A stretch of 43,656 bases of DNA, from NCBI GenBank assembly GCA_023955335.1, contig JAGSGF010000024.1:1-43656 (forward strand). Reading direction: 5' to 3'. The DNA comes from Yoonia sp. GTDB taxonomy: Bacteria > Pseudomonadota > Alphaproteobacteria > Rhodobacterales > Rhodobacteraceae. This document shows positions 1 through 8,627 of this stretch, piece after piece (the first letter of the stretch is position 1; each line of letters begins with the position of its first letter). The notes under the pieces are model-generated. The model was not told the origin of the DNA and made no database searches. It saw only the letters and a program-made list of their open reading frames with translations. The position numbers were made by a program, and so were the translations under genes.

Positions 1-1
1 A

Positions 2-250
2 ATTCTGCAGGCGGACCCCACTAAAAATGGGGGGATTACCCGGGCGGGCTATTTTCAAACTATCCTGACCAAGAATGCGGACTACTTGCAAACGCGCCCC
101 AAAGCGGAAGCTTTCATCCGCAAACGCATGGCAAAGATGCACGCAAAAGCAGGGATGCTTGAACAGGGGCTGCGCGGCTGTAATCGGTCACCGCTGCTTT
201 TGGGCTACTTCTTGATCAACTGGACGATCTACCGGATCAAAGCTCGCTAG
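2..250 (+). CDS. C-terminal end of an unidentified protein (partial)
   Basis: An open frame runs from the window edge to a TAG at 248-250, giving the last 82 residues of a protein that starts outside the window. The visible part is basic and lysine/arginine-rich, with a short hydrophobic stretch (LLLGYFLINW) just before the C-terminus that could be a membrane-associated helix. I do not recognise the family. Its neighbours are glycan genes (pyruvyl transferase, NeuC-like epimerase, GT30 enzymes), so a glycosyltransferase or another surface-polysaccharide protein is plausible, but that is inference from context only. It ends against the convergent pyruvyl transferase gene with no spacer. Confidence 0.55.
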   Translation: MLQADPTKNGGITRAGYFQTILTKNADYLQTRPKAEAFIRKRMAKMHAKAGMLEQGLRGCNRSPLLLGYFLINWTIYRIKAR

Positions 251-1264
251 TCAGCCTGCGATCTGATCAAACATCGCTCCAGCCTGCGCTTGGGTGCGAC
301 GCAAATACTCTGCGATGCTGACTTTTTCTGCATCACTGAACGACCAATCAGCCATTTTCACAAAATCAGGGGACAATTGGTCTGCTTTCACCAAACGGCG
401 CGGGTCAAGGCCAGCATCAGCAAACAATGCCTCAATTTTCCATGAATTTGACGCCAAACATATAAACGGCGTCCCCGTCACCAGATTTAGACAAACTCCA
501 TGGAACCGCCCCGTGATCGACAACGCTTTCGTGCGCAACAGGTTCAAATAGGCATCCTCGGACCCCAGATACCGTAAATTGGGATAGCGGCGTTCTTGCA
601 CACTCTGACGAAGTTTCACCGTCTGGTTCCGGTACTGGCGGATCAACCAAGGCCGGTATGGGTTTTCTTCGCGCAGCGAAATCGTCAACGGAACGAGATC
701 AGCTTGCGGGGACAGCTGTTGTGACAGGCGTGCCAAAGCAGCCGTAATGGTATTGTGAACAGAATCGCCGATCATAATTCCGCCACGTCGGGACGACAAT
801 TCAGGCATCGGACCCATGCTTGTCGACAAATCCCCCATCCATGGCACGTTGCGGCCCACAGCTTGCGTCAATGCATCTGCACTTCGGCTTTCGCGTGCAA
901 AAATATGCGCAAAACCCGCCAAACGCGGCCCCCAAGATGCAGGGTTGTTTTGGTAAATTGTATTGATCAGCGACAGTTCTTTGCCCACGCCAACAGGGTG
1001 ATCAGCAATATCAATCAGCCATCCTGCTTTTTTGCGCCCTCCATGCAGCGTCCCTTCGCCGTTGATAACAATGCCATCCGCTCGCGCCAAAGCAGCCAGC
1101 GCAACATCAGAGGTTTGCCAATTCTGCTTGCCGTCCAAGCAGGCAATGACCTCGCCACCGCGTGATGTCAGCCCATCCTCGATCGCCCGCATGACGCGCG
1201 CACATCCAAAATGATGCCCCTGCATATTGGTGTGGTTCATCAGCACAAATTTTTTCGTGGTCAT
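251..1264 (-). CDS. Polysaccharide pyruvyl transferase family protein
   Basis: A 337-residue protein of the polysaccharide pyruvyl transferase family (PF04230). These enzymes transfer pyruvate ketals from phosphoenolpyruvate onto sugars of capsule, exopolysaccharide or wall polymers. Visible signatures are the N-terminal NGEGTLHGG loop (about residues 68-76) and the C-terminal TGRFHG motif, followed by a GTPFICL strand as in the PEP-binding half. The start at 1264 (MTTKKF) is preferred over an ATG 63 bases upstream because CAGGGA lies a suitable distance before it. It is divergent from the NeuC-like gene, with 115 bases between them. The acceptor sugar is unknown. The family also contains members of unproven activity, so the exact reaction is inferred. 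Confidence 0.8.
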   Translation of the reverse strand: MTTKKFVLMNHTNMQGHHFGCARVMRAIEDGLTSRGGEVIACLDGKQNWQTSDVALAALARADGIVINGEGTLHGGRKKAGWLIDIADHPVGVGKELSLINTIYQNNPASWGPRLAGFAHIFARESRSADALTQAVGRNVPWMGDLSTSMGPMPELSSRRGGIMIGDSVHNTITAALARLSQQLSPQADLVPLTISLREENPYRPWLIRQYRNQTVKLRQSVQERRYPNLRYLGSEDAYLNLLRTKALSITGRFHGVCLNLVTGTPFICLASNSWKIEALFADAGLDPRRLVKADQLSPDFVKMADWSFSDAEKVSIAEYLRRTQAQAGAMFDQIAG

Positions 1265-1379
1265 TGAATAATCCCTGTTTGGACGATTTCGAAGAGGCAG
1301 CAGGCCAAAAACCCATGCCAGCGCCACATCAATGGGTCAAGCACACTTGCTCGCATGCGAAAAACACGTAAAAAAGGGT

Positions 1380-2501
1380 ATGAATAAATCCATCCTCTTC
1401 GTGACCGGCACCCGCGCCGACTTTGGCAAGCTTGAACCTCTCGCTGTGGCCGCCTGTAATGCGGGCTTTGACGTGTCGTTTTTTGTGACAGGCATGCATA
1501 TGCTGGATCGCTACGGGTTGACCAAACTGGAGGTCCACCGGACCTCGGGCGTCACCGTGCACGAGTTTCTCAATCAACGCGCAGGCGATCCCCAGGATAC
1601 GATCCTTGCCAAGACCGTCACCGGATTTTCGGATTTCGTGGCGGAGCATAAACCCGATCTGGTTGTGATTCACGGTGACAGGGTTGAAGCGCTCGCTTGC
1701 GCATTGGTCTGTGCGACCAACTATATCCGCTGCGCCCATGTCGAGGGCGGCGAAGTGTCGGGCACCATCGACGAAATTTACCGCCACTGTAATTCCAAGC
1801 TGGCCAGCCACCATTTTGTGTCGTCTGATGATGCGGCAAAACGGGTTATGGCCTTGGGTGAAGACGCCGCAAAAATCCACGCTATCGGATCACCGGAACT
1901 GGATTTCCACGGTGGCCCGTCGGGCGTCACAATCGCAGAGGTCCGCACCCGATATGCCCTGCCTGACGGCGACTACGGCATCTGCATTTTCCATCCCGTC
2001 ACATCAGAGGCCGCGACCATCGGCACGCAGGCCCGCGCATTGTTCGACGCGCTTGAAGCATCGGCGCGCAACTTTGTTTTGATCGCGCCCAACAATGATC
2101 CCGGCTCTGCGGATATCTTTGGGGCTATCGACGCGCTGCCCGTTGACAGATTTCGGGTTCTGCCATCTATGCGGTTCGCCCATTTCTCTGAATTAATGAA
2201 AAACGCATCCGCCATGGTTGGCAATTCCTCCGCAGGCGTCCGCGAAGCACCGTTCATCGGGCTTGCCTCGCTCGACATCGGGACGCGGCAAACCAACCGT
2301 GCCAAATCGCCGTCCGTATTTTTTGCAGGCGCGGCCGAGACTGACAAGATCGCCGCCTTCCTGTCCGACCAATGGGGCCAATCGTACGCACGCGACGGCG
2401 GCTTTGGCGGCGGTAGTGCGGCGGCGCGGTTTATGTCCGTCATCCAGTCAGCGGATTTCTGGTCTGGCGGACTGCAAAAAACATTCCATGACGCAAGCTA
2501 A
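1380..2501 (+). CDS. neuC: NeuC-type UDP-N-acetylglucosamine 2-epimerase (hydrolysing)
   Basis: A 373-residue protein of the UDP-GlcNAc 2-epimerase family, closer to the hydrolysing NeuC type than to WecB. NeuC enzymes release ManNAc (or a related sugar) and UDP as the first step towards sialic, legionaminic or similar nonulosonic acids. Seen: N-terminal GTRADFGKLEPL (9-20), HGDR (98-101), HVEGGE (120-125) and the DE..RH..SK..HHF block (131-146) characteristic of NeuC, and a C-terminal GNSSAGVREAP nucleotide-binding segment. The start at 1380 follows AAAAAAGGG; an in-frame ATG 48 bases upstream lacks a comparable site. It overlaps the downstream GT30 gene by 14 bases, so the two are translationally linked. 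No NeuB or NeuA partner is in the window, so the final sugar is uncertain. Confidence 0.8.
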   Translation: MNKSILFVTGTRADFGKLEPLAVAACNAGFDVSFFVTGMHMLDRYGLTKLEVHRTSGVTVHEFLNQRAGDPQDTILAKTVTGFSDFVAEHKPDLVVIHGDRVEALACALVCATNYIRCAHVEGGEVSGTIDEIYRHCNSKLASHHFVSSDDAAKRVMALGEDAAKIHAIGSPELDFHGGPSGVTIAEVRTRYALPDGDYGICIFHPVTSEAATIGTQARALFDALEASARNFVLIAPNNDPGSADIFGAIDALPVDRFRVLPSMRFAHFSELMKNASAMVGNSSAGVREAPFIGLASLDIGTRQTNRAKSPSVFFAGAAETDKIAAFLSDQWGQSYARDGGFGGGSAAARFMSVIQSADFWSGGLQKTFHDAS

Positions 2502-3726
2502 CCCCTTGGGGCAAAATCTCTATCTTGCGGCGCGGCGGTTGATCCCGTTGATCGCGCCCCTCGTACTGCGCGCAAGGCGTAAACGCGGCAAAGAACATCG
2601 CACCCGCTGGGTCGAAAAGTGCGGGCAACCGTCATTGCCGCGCCCGACAGGCCCATTGATATGGCTTCATGGGGTGGGCTTGGGCGAAGTTATGTCGTTG
2701 CGCGGCCTGATTGCCGCCCTACACGATATCGACGACACGCTAGAATTTCTGGTCACCACATCATCGCTTGCAGCCGCTTCAGCATTCGCTGGCCAAATGC
2801 CTCTGAAAACGCGCCACCAGTTTCTGCCGCTCGACAGTCCACGGTACACGCGGCCGTTCCTTGATCACTGGCAACCCGACCTCGTGATCTGGGCCGAACA
2901 GGACATCTGGCCGGGGCTGATCCATGACGTTGGCAAACGGGGTATTCCCCAAGCGTTGATCAACGCCCGCATGAATGCGGTGTCATTTGCAAAACATGCC
3001 AAACAGTCCGGTCTGTTCGGGGTCAGCCTACGGCGCATGGCGATCATCACGGCGCAAGACCAAACAACAGCTGACAACTTAATCGCATTGGGGGCGGACC
3101 CAAATATCCAAGTGATCCAAGGCCTCAAGGCCGCGGCCCCCATGCTCGCATACGATGCACCTGACCTGGCCAGGCTACGCGACATAACGCAAGGCCGCCG
3201 CGTATGGGTCACCGCCCCTGCCTACGGCGCAGACGTCGATATTGCGCTCGCCGCGCACGCCAAGTTGCGCATGTCCGACCCGACCGCTCTCGTGATCATC
3301 GCGCCGCGTGATCCGGCGTTGCACCTCCCCATAGACCTGCCGCGCCGCAGCAAAGGACAGCACCCCGACGGACCCGTATGGGTCGCCGATACTCTGGGCG
3401 AATTGGGACTGTTTTACAGGCTTGCTGACACGGCGCTGATCGGCGGCAGCTTTCACGACATCCAAGGCCACAACCCATGGGAAGCCGCAGCCATCGGTTG
3501 CGCAATATTGCATGGACCAATGACCGCGAACTTCGCCTATGATTACACAGAACTCGACCGCAGGGGAGGGGCGATCATGGTCGAAACCTCAGCCGACATT
3601 GTGACGGCGCTTAAGTCAGCAAACACACCCGTTATGATCCAAAATGCGGGCATGCTCATTGCAAAAGCCAAAACCGACCTGAACACCCTGGCCACACAAC
3701 TCAACCACCTTAGAGGCGCGCAATGA
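2488..3726 (+). CDS. GT30-family (Kdo-transferase-like) glycosyltransferase, first copy
   Basis: A 412-residue protein of the Kdo-transferase N-domain family (PF04413, GT30). Seen: a short hydrophobic N-terminus (LIPLIAPLVL, about 19-28) likely to associate with the membrane, HGVGLGE (61-67) whose Glu67 matches the GT30 catalytic base, an EQDIWPGLI segment, and the C-terminal acceptor/nucleotide loop GGSFHDIQGHNPWE. Known family members transfer Kdo from CMP-Kdo to lipid A precursors at the inner membrane. The true start is the ATG at 2488 inside the end of the epimerase gene. The open frame extends further upstream, but that part is only a shadow of neuC. It overlaps the next GT30 gene by four bases (ATGA). 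Its presence beside a second GT30 gene suggests a distinct acceptor or a second Kdo-like addition; that is inference. Confidence 0.78.
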   Translation: MTQANPLGQNLYLAARRLIPLIAPLVLRARRKRGKEHRTRWVEKCGQPSLPRPTGPLIWLHGVGLGEVMSLRGLIAALHDIDDTLEFLVTTSSLAAASAFAGQMPLKTRHQFLPLDSPRYTRPFLDHWQPDLVIWAEQDIWPGLIHDVGKRGIPQALINARMNAVSFAKHAKQSGLFGVSLRRMAIITAQDQTTADNLIALGADPNIQVIQGLKAAAPMLAYDAPDLARLRDITQGRRVWVTAPAYGADVDIALAAHAKLRMSDPTALVIIAPRDPALHLPIDLPRRSKGQHPDGPVWVADTLGELGLFYRLADTALIGGSFHDIQGHNPWEAAAIGCAILHGPMTANFAYDYTELDRRGGAIMVETSADIVTALKSANTPVMIQNAGMLIAKAKTDLNTLATQLNHLRGAQ

Positions 3727-5027
3727 CCCGTTGGCCGGATCCTGTTTTACGCGGAGGGCTTTGGGTCTATGCTGCTCTTTGGTGGCTGCTCGTGCCCCTT
3801 GTCTGGCTTTACCTGCGCAAACGTGGACGCGCCGATCCGATGTATGCAGCTAAGATGGGCGAACGGTTCGGACAGATCACAGCGCAAGTCAAAAACCCCG
3901 TGTGGGTGCATGCCGTCAGCATGGGCGAAATGCGATCAGCAGCACCGCTTATCCGCGCGCTTTTGGATCAAGGCGACGACATCGTCACCACCCATTTCAC
4001 CCCCGCAGGCAGGCGAGAAGCTGAACGATCTTTTGGCCAGGAAATTGCTGAAGGCCGACTACAAGTCGTCTGGGTTCCGCTTGAATTTGGCTTTGCTTTC
4101 CGCCGTTTTCTACGCATATTCCAGCCGCGCCTTGGGCTCGTGATGGAAATCGAGGTCTGGCCCATAATGATTGCACAGGCCCGCAAACACGGCGTCCCGC
4201 TTTATATGTGCAACGCGCAATACCCTCAGAAAAGCTTTGAAAAAGACAGCCGTGGGCTGGGTCTGCGGGCACGGTTGTTTGGCGGGTTCGCAGGTGGATT
4301 TGTGAAGTCAGCAGATCAAGCGAGCCGCCTCAAAGCAGCAGGGTTGCCAAATATCCGTGTCACGGGCGAGCTGCGCTTTGACCAACCGATCCCGCAAAAA
4401 CAACTGGATGCAGCCGCCACATTGCGCACTGGACTGGCCCAAGGGCGCGAAGTGATCACCCTGACCAGCGTGGTGGAAGGCGAAGACGACATCTACATTA
4501 ACATGATAAAATCAGCGCCCGACAAGCTGTTCATTTACGTCCCCCGCGCACCTGAAAGGTTCGCACAAGTCGCCGACATGATTGAGGCTGCAGGGGTCAA
4601 TGTCGTGCGGCGAACGCAAGTTTTGGACGCGGACCTGGCCACAGATACGCCCCCCAGCTGCCAAGTCCTTTTGGGCGACAGTATGGGTGAAATGTATTTC
4701 TACCTTGGCCTGTGTGATCGCGCAATCGTGGGCGGTGGTTTTGTATCCAAAGGGGCGCACAACATCATCGAACCGCTTGCGCTGCGCAAACCCGTCGTTG
4801 TCGGCCCGTTCACTTGGACGATCATTTATCCGGTAATTGAGGCCATCGCTGCCGGTGTCTGTACGGTGACCCAAACGCCAACAGACCTGCTTGGTGAAAT
4901 CACGTATCCGACGCCGGTCACCGACGCGCAGATCGCAGCATTTTACGCAGATCACGCAGGCGGGGTTATCCGCACGCTGGCCGCAATCAACGCCCTGCAT
5001 CCTCGGGGGCAACAGCCGTCGCCTTGA
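3723..5027 (+). CDS. waaA: 3-deoxy-D-manno-octulosonic acid (Kdo) transferase-like protein, second copy
   Basis: A 434-residue GT30 protein with the usual WaaA layout. There is one N-terminal membrane anchor (about 12-31, then LRKRG), the WVHAVSMGEM block (61-70) with the expected catalytic Glu69, a central EIEVWP strand, and a C-terminal GGGFVSKGAHNIIEP loop. WaaA adds Kdo from CMP-Kdo to lipid IVA on the cytoplasmic face of the inner membrane. The usual NF following the GP segment of the C-terminal domain is not conserved (GPFTWTIIYP), so it may be a divergent paralogue. Its start overlaps the stop of the first GT30 gene (ATGA), and its 3' end overlaps the convergent modC by 41 bases. Which of the two copies is the lipid A Kdo transferase cannot be decided here. 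Confidence 0.78.
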   Translation: MTRWPDPVLRGGLWVYAALWWLLVPLVWLYLRKRGRADPMYAAKMGERFGQITAQVKNPVWVHAVSMGEMRSAAPLIRALLDQGDDIVTTHFTPAGRREAERSFGQEIAEGRLQVVWVPLEFGFAFRRFLRIFQPRLGLVMEIEVWPIMIAQARKHGVPLYMCNAQYPQKSFEKDSRGLGLRARLFGGFAGGFVKSADQASRLKAAGLPNIRVTGELRFDQPIPQKQLDAAATLRTGLAQGREVITLTSVVEGEDDIYINMIKSAPDKLFIYVPRAPERFAQVADMIEAAGVNVVRRTQVLDADLATDTPPSCQVLLGDSMGEMYFYLGLCDRAIVGGGFVSKGAHNIIEPLALRKPVVVGPFTWTIIYPVIEAIAAGVCTVTQTPTDLLGEITYPTPVTDAQIAAFYADHAGGVIRTLAAINALHPRGQQPSP

Positions 5028-6042
5028 TAATCGCAAATATGTCGGCGCCAACGGATAACTTCATATCGCGCAAACTGGCTTTGGTGATCCGCGCAAGTAG
5101 CGGCGTTTCCCCCGCCATCAGCCCAATAACCACCCCTGGGCCACGTCCGTCTTCAATCGCAGTGACTGTCACGGGCAAAATATTGCGCGCCGATATTTGG
5201 GCAGGTATCTGGCTTGCCAAGATCACGTCTTGCGCAGGAATACGCACGCGCAGCCCCTGCCCGACGCGGCCCACATGTCCCGGCAAACTCATCTGCCCGC
5301 CGTCAAACGTCAGGCGGGTCAAGTGGTCATCCGCGTCATAGCCCGCAACCGTGACCGCAATTACAGCACCCGCATCGCGCACGCCAAGCATTGGCACCGA
5401 CGCAGGATGAGACAGGACCTCCGCCAAGGGACCCGCACGGACAACCTTTCCCGCGTCCAAAACGACCAAGTAGTTGGCCAACCTCGCAACCTCGGACATC
5501 GCGTGGCTGACATAGATCATCGGCATGCCAAAATCGTCGCGGAGCTGTTCTAGATATGGCAAAATCTCGGCCTTGCGTGGGGTATCCAAGGCCGCCAATG
5601 GCTCGTCCAATAACAGCATGTCAGGATCACTCATCAACGCACGCCCCAAGGCCACCCGCTGCTTTTCCCCCCCCGACAGATCGGCAGGTTTGCGGACGAG
5701 AATGCGACCAAGCCCCAACAGGTCAACAATACGGTCATGATCATGCCGGCCACCAAACGTCAGGTTTTTCGCCACCGTTAGATGCGGAAACAACCGTGCA
5801 TCCTGAAACACCAACCCAAGCTTTCGGCTGCGCGGTGGCAAGCTGCGCGTCTGATCAAAAAGAACGCGATCAGACAGGCTGATCCGACCGCTGTCAGGCA
5901 TCATTAGCCCCGCAATCGCATTGATCAGCGTGGTTTTCCCTGATCCCGACCGTCCAAAAATTGCCGTCACACCGCGCGGCGCGTCAAAGGCCACATCCAG
6001 CGTGAAATCACCAAGCTTCTTTTGCACATTCACGCGGATCAT
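4987..6042 (-). CDS. modC: Molybdate ABC transporter ATP-binding protein ModC
   Basis: A 351-residue ABC ATPase energising molybdate uptake. Seen: Walker A GRSGSGKTT (30-38), a Q-loop in GLVFQDARLFP, the signature LSGGEKQR, Walker B LLLDEPLAALD and the switch His in YVSHAMSE. These are followed by a C-terminal regulatory domain with the pattern of ModC TOBE domains, which bind molybdate and can regulate transport. The start at 6042 is chosen because its ATG overlaps the TGA of modB (ATGA); a start 27 bases upstream would lie deeper inside modB. It is the last gene of HDAC-modA-modB-modC. The final 41 bases run into the 3' end of the convergent waaA-like gene, so there is no room for a private terminator. 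Confidence 0.93.
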   Translation of the reverse strand: MIRVNVQKKLGDFTLDVAFDAPRGVTAIFGRSGSGKTTLINAIAGLMMPDSGRISLSDRVLFDQTRSLPPRSRKLGLVFQDARLFPHLTVAKNLTFGGRHDHDRIVDLLGLGRILVRKPADLSGGEKQRVALGRALMSDPDMLLLDEPLAALDTPRKAEILPYLEQLRDDFGMPMIYVSHAMSEVARLANYLVVLDAGKVVRAGPLAEVLSHPASVPMLGVRDAGAVIAVTVAGYDADDHLTRLTFDGGQMSLPGHVGRVGQGLRVRIPAQDVILASQIPAQISARNILPVTVTAIEDGRGPGVVIGLMAGETPLLARITKASLRDMKLSVGADIFAIIKATAVAPEDAGR

Positions 6043-6704
6043 CGGGTCACCATGCGGCGGGCCAACCATTCAGACGCCATCAGTGCGCCCATGGCCAAAA
6101 CAATGGACACACACACCAACCAGACGACTGCGCTCTCTTGTCCTGGTACCTGCAGGGCGGCGTAGATCGCGGATGGGATCGTCTCAGTCTGGCCCGGAAT
6201 GGCCGCGACAAATGTAATCGTCGCGCCAAATTCGCCCAGCGCCTTGGCAAAGCCCAAAACAGCCCCTGCGATAATGGCAGGCGCAATTAACGGCAGGGTC
6301 ACGCGTGTGAAAACGCCCACGTTTGTGGCCCCCAACGTGCGGGCCGCGTCCTCTAATCCTGTATCGACGGCCTCGAACCCCAACCGGATTGCACGGACCA
6401 TCAGCGGGAACCCCATGATTCCCGCAGCAAGCGCAGCCCCCGTCCACCGAAACGCAAGTGTAACGCCCAGCAGATCATATAACAGGCTGCCAACCGCCCC
6501 TTGGCGGCCAAAGACCACCAGCAGCAAATACCCTGTCACAACAGGTGGCAAAACAAGCGGCAGATGCACCAGCCCGTTCAACAGACCGTGCCCCCAAAAC
6601 CGTTTGCGCGCCAAAATAAAGGCCACCAAAACCGCAACGGGAAGTGCACAGATCGTCGCCAACGCGGACACCTGAAGTGACAAGATGACAGGCGCCCAGA
6701 TCAT
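6039..6704 (-). CDS. modB: Molybdate ABC transporter permease ModB
   Basis: A 221-residue inner-membrane permease with about five hydrophobic segments, the usual size for ModB. The cytoplasmic EAA-type loop that docks with ModC is visible as EDAARTLGATNVGVFTRVTL (about 122-141), followed by GEFGATITFVAAIPGQT, a characteristic ModB segment. Its ATG overlaps the modA stop (ATGA at 6701-6704) and its stop overlaps the modC start. ModA, B and C are therefore translationally coupled and made in fixed proportion. Confidence in specificity comes from the complete modABC set rather than from this subunit alone; tungstate transporters look similar. Confidence 0.92.
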   Translation of the reverse strand: MIWAPVILSLQVSALATICALPVAVLVAFILARKRFWGHGLLNGLVHLPLVLPPVVTGYLLLVVFGRQGAVGSLLYDLLGVTLAFRWTGAALAAGIMGFPLMVRAIRLGFEAVDTGLEDAARTLGATNVGVFTRVTLPLIAPAIIAGAVLGFAKALGEFGATITFVAAIPGQTETIPSAIYAALQVPGQESAVVWLVCVSIVLAMGALMASEWLARRMVTR

Positions 6705-7417
6705 GGCGCGACGCTCGCGAGAAATCCGGCATCGGACAACACGGTTTGGCCTTGTGCGCCTTGCAATGCGGCCCAGAACGCCATCGCCTCTGCTCGGCCA
6801 CTTACCACAGCCCCTGTATAGCGGATCGGCGGATGCAGATCGGCGTCAAATCTGGCCACCACGCGCACCGCATCTGACACAGCGGCATCCGTGGCATAGG
6901 TAATACCAAACGCCACCTCGCCCCTTGCGACCAAAGCCAGCACTGCGCGAACGTTGTCAACTTCGACCACGTTTGGCACGACGTCGTCCCATACAGATAG
7001 GGTCAGCAACGCGGCATGTCCGTAAATCCCGGCAGGGACGGCCTGCGTGAAACCCATCGCTAATTTATCTGTACCTAATGCCTGCGAAAGATCTGCAATT
7101 TCCACATCAGGTGACCCAGCAGGCCCAATAAGAACCAAACTGTTCGACGCAAAATCGGCAACATCCGAAACGACGCCCGCAGTCTGCAATTCGTGCATCC
7201 ACGTATTGTTGGCCAACAGCACCACATCCGCAGGCCCGCCCAGCAGTACTTGCCGTGCCAACGCGCCGCTGCCGCCGTACGACACGACCACATCGCCCAA
7301 ATCAGCAGCCAGCGCATCAATCGGCTCTTTCAGGCTTGCCGCCGCAAACACGACAACCGGATCGGCCACAACAGGGGCCGCAATCAAGGATGCGCAAAGG
7401 AACAGGATCAATTTCAT
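6701..7417 (-). CDS. modA: Periplasmic molybdate-binding protein ModA
   Basis: A 238-residue solute-binding protein that captures molybdate (or tungstate) in the periplasm. Seen: an N-terminal signal peptide (MKLILFLCASLIAAPVVA, cleavage before DP), then VVFAAASLKEPI, the ModA oxyanion-binding segment. Further along are SYGGSGALARQ and GEVAFGITYATDA, both typical of the family. The start at 7417 places the signal peptide at the N-terminus; an in-frame ATG at 7444 would put nine polar residues before it and is less likely. It lies 31 bases after the histone-deacetylase-like gene, which suggests co-transcription. No ModE gene or recognisable ModE box was seen upstream. Confidence 0.92.
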   Translation of the reverse strand: MKLILFLCASLIAAPVVADPVVVFAAASLKEPIDALAADLGDVVVSYGGSGALARQVLLGGPADVVLLANNTWMHELQTAGVVSDVADFASNSLVLIGPAGSPDVEIADLSQALGTDKLAMGFTQAVPAGIYGHAALLTLSVWDDVVPNVVEVDNVRAVLALVARGEVAFGITYATDAAVSDAVRVVARFDADLHPPIRYTGAVVSGRAEAMAFWAALQGAQGQTVLSDAGFLASVAP

Positions 7418-7448
7418 AGCCAGACTATCGCGGCACGGTGGCACATGT

Positions 7449-8594
7449 TCAAGCCGTCAGCCGTGCAGCTAGCAACTTAACCCGATCCCGAACATCTGGG
7501 CTTATCGGTCCACTGCGCGGGGCGTCGCGCAATGTGGTGATCCAATGGGCTTGAGGGGTCCTTGTGCGGCGCGCGTCTGACCATCGCAGTTCGCGCAGAA
7601 TGTCTTGGGCGGTATCAGGCAACACATCGGGTATCTCGCGCCCTGTCAACGTCGCCCAAACCCCTGTCCATGCACGCCCGACCGACCACGGGTTATACCC
7701 ACCACCACCCGTCACCACGTACCGCGGCGCCATTGGACGCAAGGCTGCGACAACATTCCAAAGCGCCCCGTTCGACAGCGCCATCCGCGATTGCGGGTCT
7801 TCTAACACGGCGTCCGCACCACACTGCAGGACAATCGCATCAGGGCGGAACTGCGCGACAGCGGGCAAAATGACCTGATCCAAGACCAACGCCATATCAG
7901 CGTCATTGCTCCCTGCGGGCATCGGCAGGTTAAACATGTTGCCAACGCCTGTATCAGCAACTGCACCTGTGCGCGGCCAGCGGTTTTCTTGGTGGGTCGA
8001 CACAAGCAGTGTCTCGGGATCATCCGCAAACGCGACAGCCACACCGTCACAATGGTGGGCGTCAATATCCACATAGGCAACCCGGGCCGCCCCGTTGCGG
8101 CGCAGCGATTGGATCGCCAAAACCGGATCATTGAGGTAACAAAACCCGTTCGCGGCGTCCGGCAGCGCATGATGTGTGCCACAGCCCGGGGCATAGATCA
8201 CGCCACCATTGCAAAGCAGCTCCCCTGCCAACAACGCAGCCCCAGCAGATGTGGCCGGGCGGCGGTACATCTCGGCGAACACAGGGTTCGATGGGGTGCC
8301 AAGCGCATGACGGGCGCGGATCTTATCAGACACCGCACCTGCATCCTCTGCAGCAACTAGTGCGGCGATATAATCAGCTGTATGGAATCCGACTAAGGCG
8401 GCGGGCTTTGCACGTGGGCTGTTGATATACTGATCCGGTGGCAACCACCCCAGGTTCCGGGTCAAATCCAACACAGTGGACACACGGGGTATGCGCAAAG
8501 GATGCCAGTCGCCATAATTCGAATGGCGATAAATCTCGGACCCGATCAATCGAGGGGTGGCTTGTGAAGCGTGGGTGTGGAACCTATGTGTCAT
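7449..8594 (-). CDS. Histone deacetylase family protein (class II-like, acetylpolyamine/acetoin-utilisation type)
   Basis: A 381-residue zinc hydrolase of the arginase/deacetylase fold. All catalytic elements are present: the tandem His dyad (HH at 141-142), the zinc site D178-x-H180 in YVDIDAHHCDG with Asp261 in QCGAD, and the transition-state Tyr300 in TGGGGYNP. Relatives remove acetyl groups from polyamines, small amides or proteins. The substrate cannot be told from sequence. The start at 8594 (MTHRF) is chosen because the frame further upstream is a shadow of the divergent Nudix gene; an ATG at 8615 is an alternative. It is the first gene of the leftward unit leading into modABC, an uncommon neighbour, and only 33 bases separate it from the divergent Nudix gene. 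Confidence 0.85.
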   Translation of the reverse strand: MTHRFHTHASQATPRLIGSEIYRHSNYGDWHPLRIPRVSTVLDLTRNLGWLPPDQYINSPRAKPAALVGFHTADYIAALVAAEDAGAVSDKIRARHALGTPSNPVFAEMYRRPATSAGAALLAGELLCNGGVIYAPGCGTHHALPDAANGFCYLNDPVLAIQSLRRNGAARVAYVDIDAHHCDGVAVAFADDPETLLVSTHQENRWPRTGAVADTGVGNMFNLPMPAGSNDADMALVLDQVILPAVAQFRPDAIVLQCGADAVLEDPQSRMALSNGALWNVVAALRPMAPRYVVTGGGGYNPWSVGRAWTGVWATLTGREIPDVLPDTAQDILRELRWSDARRTRTPQAHWITTLRDAPRSGPISPDVRDRVKLLAARLTA

Positions 8595-8627
8595 ACGCCT
8601 GATGTATCCCGCCATAAGTCGAATGCC

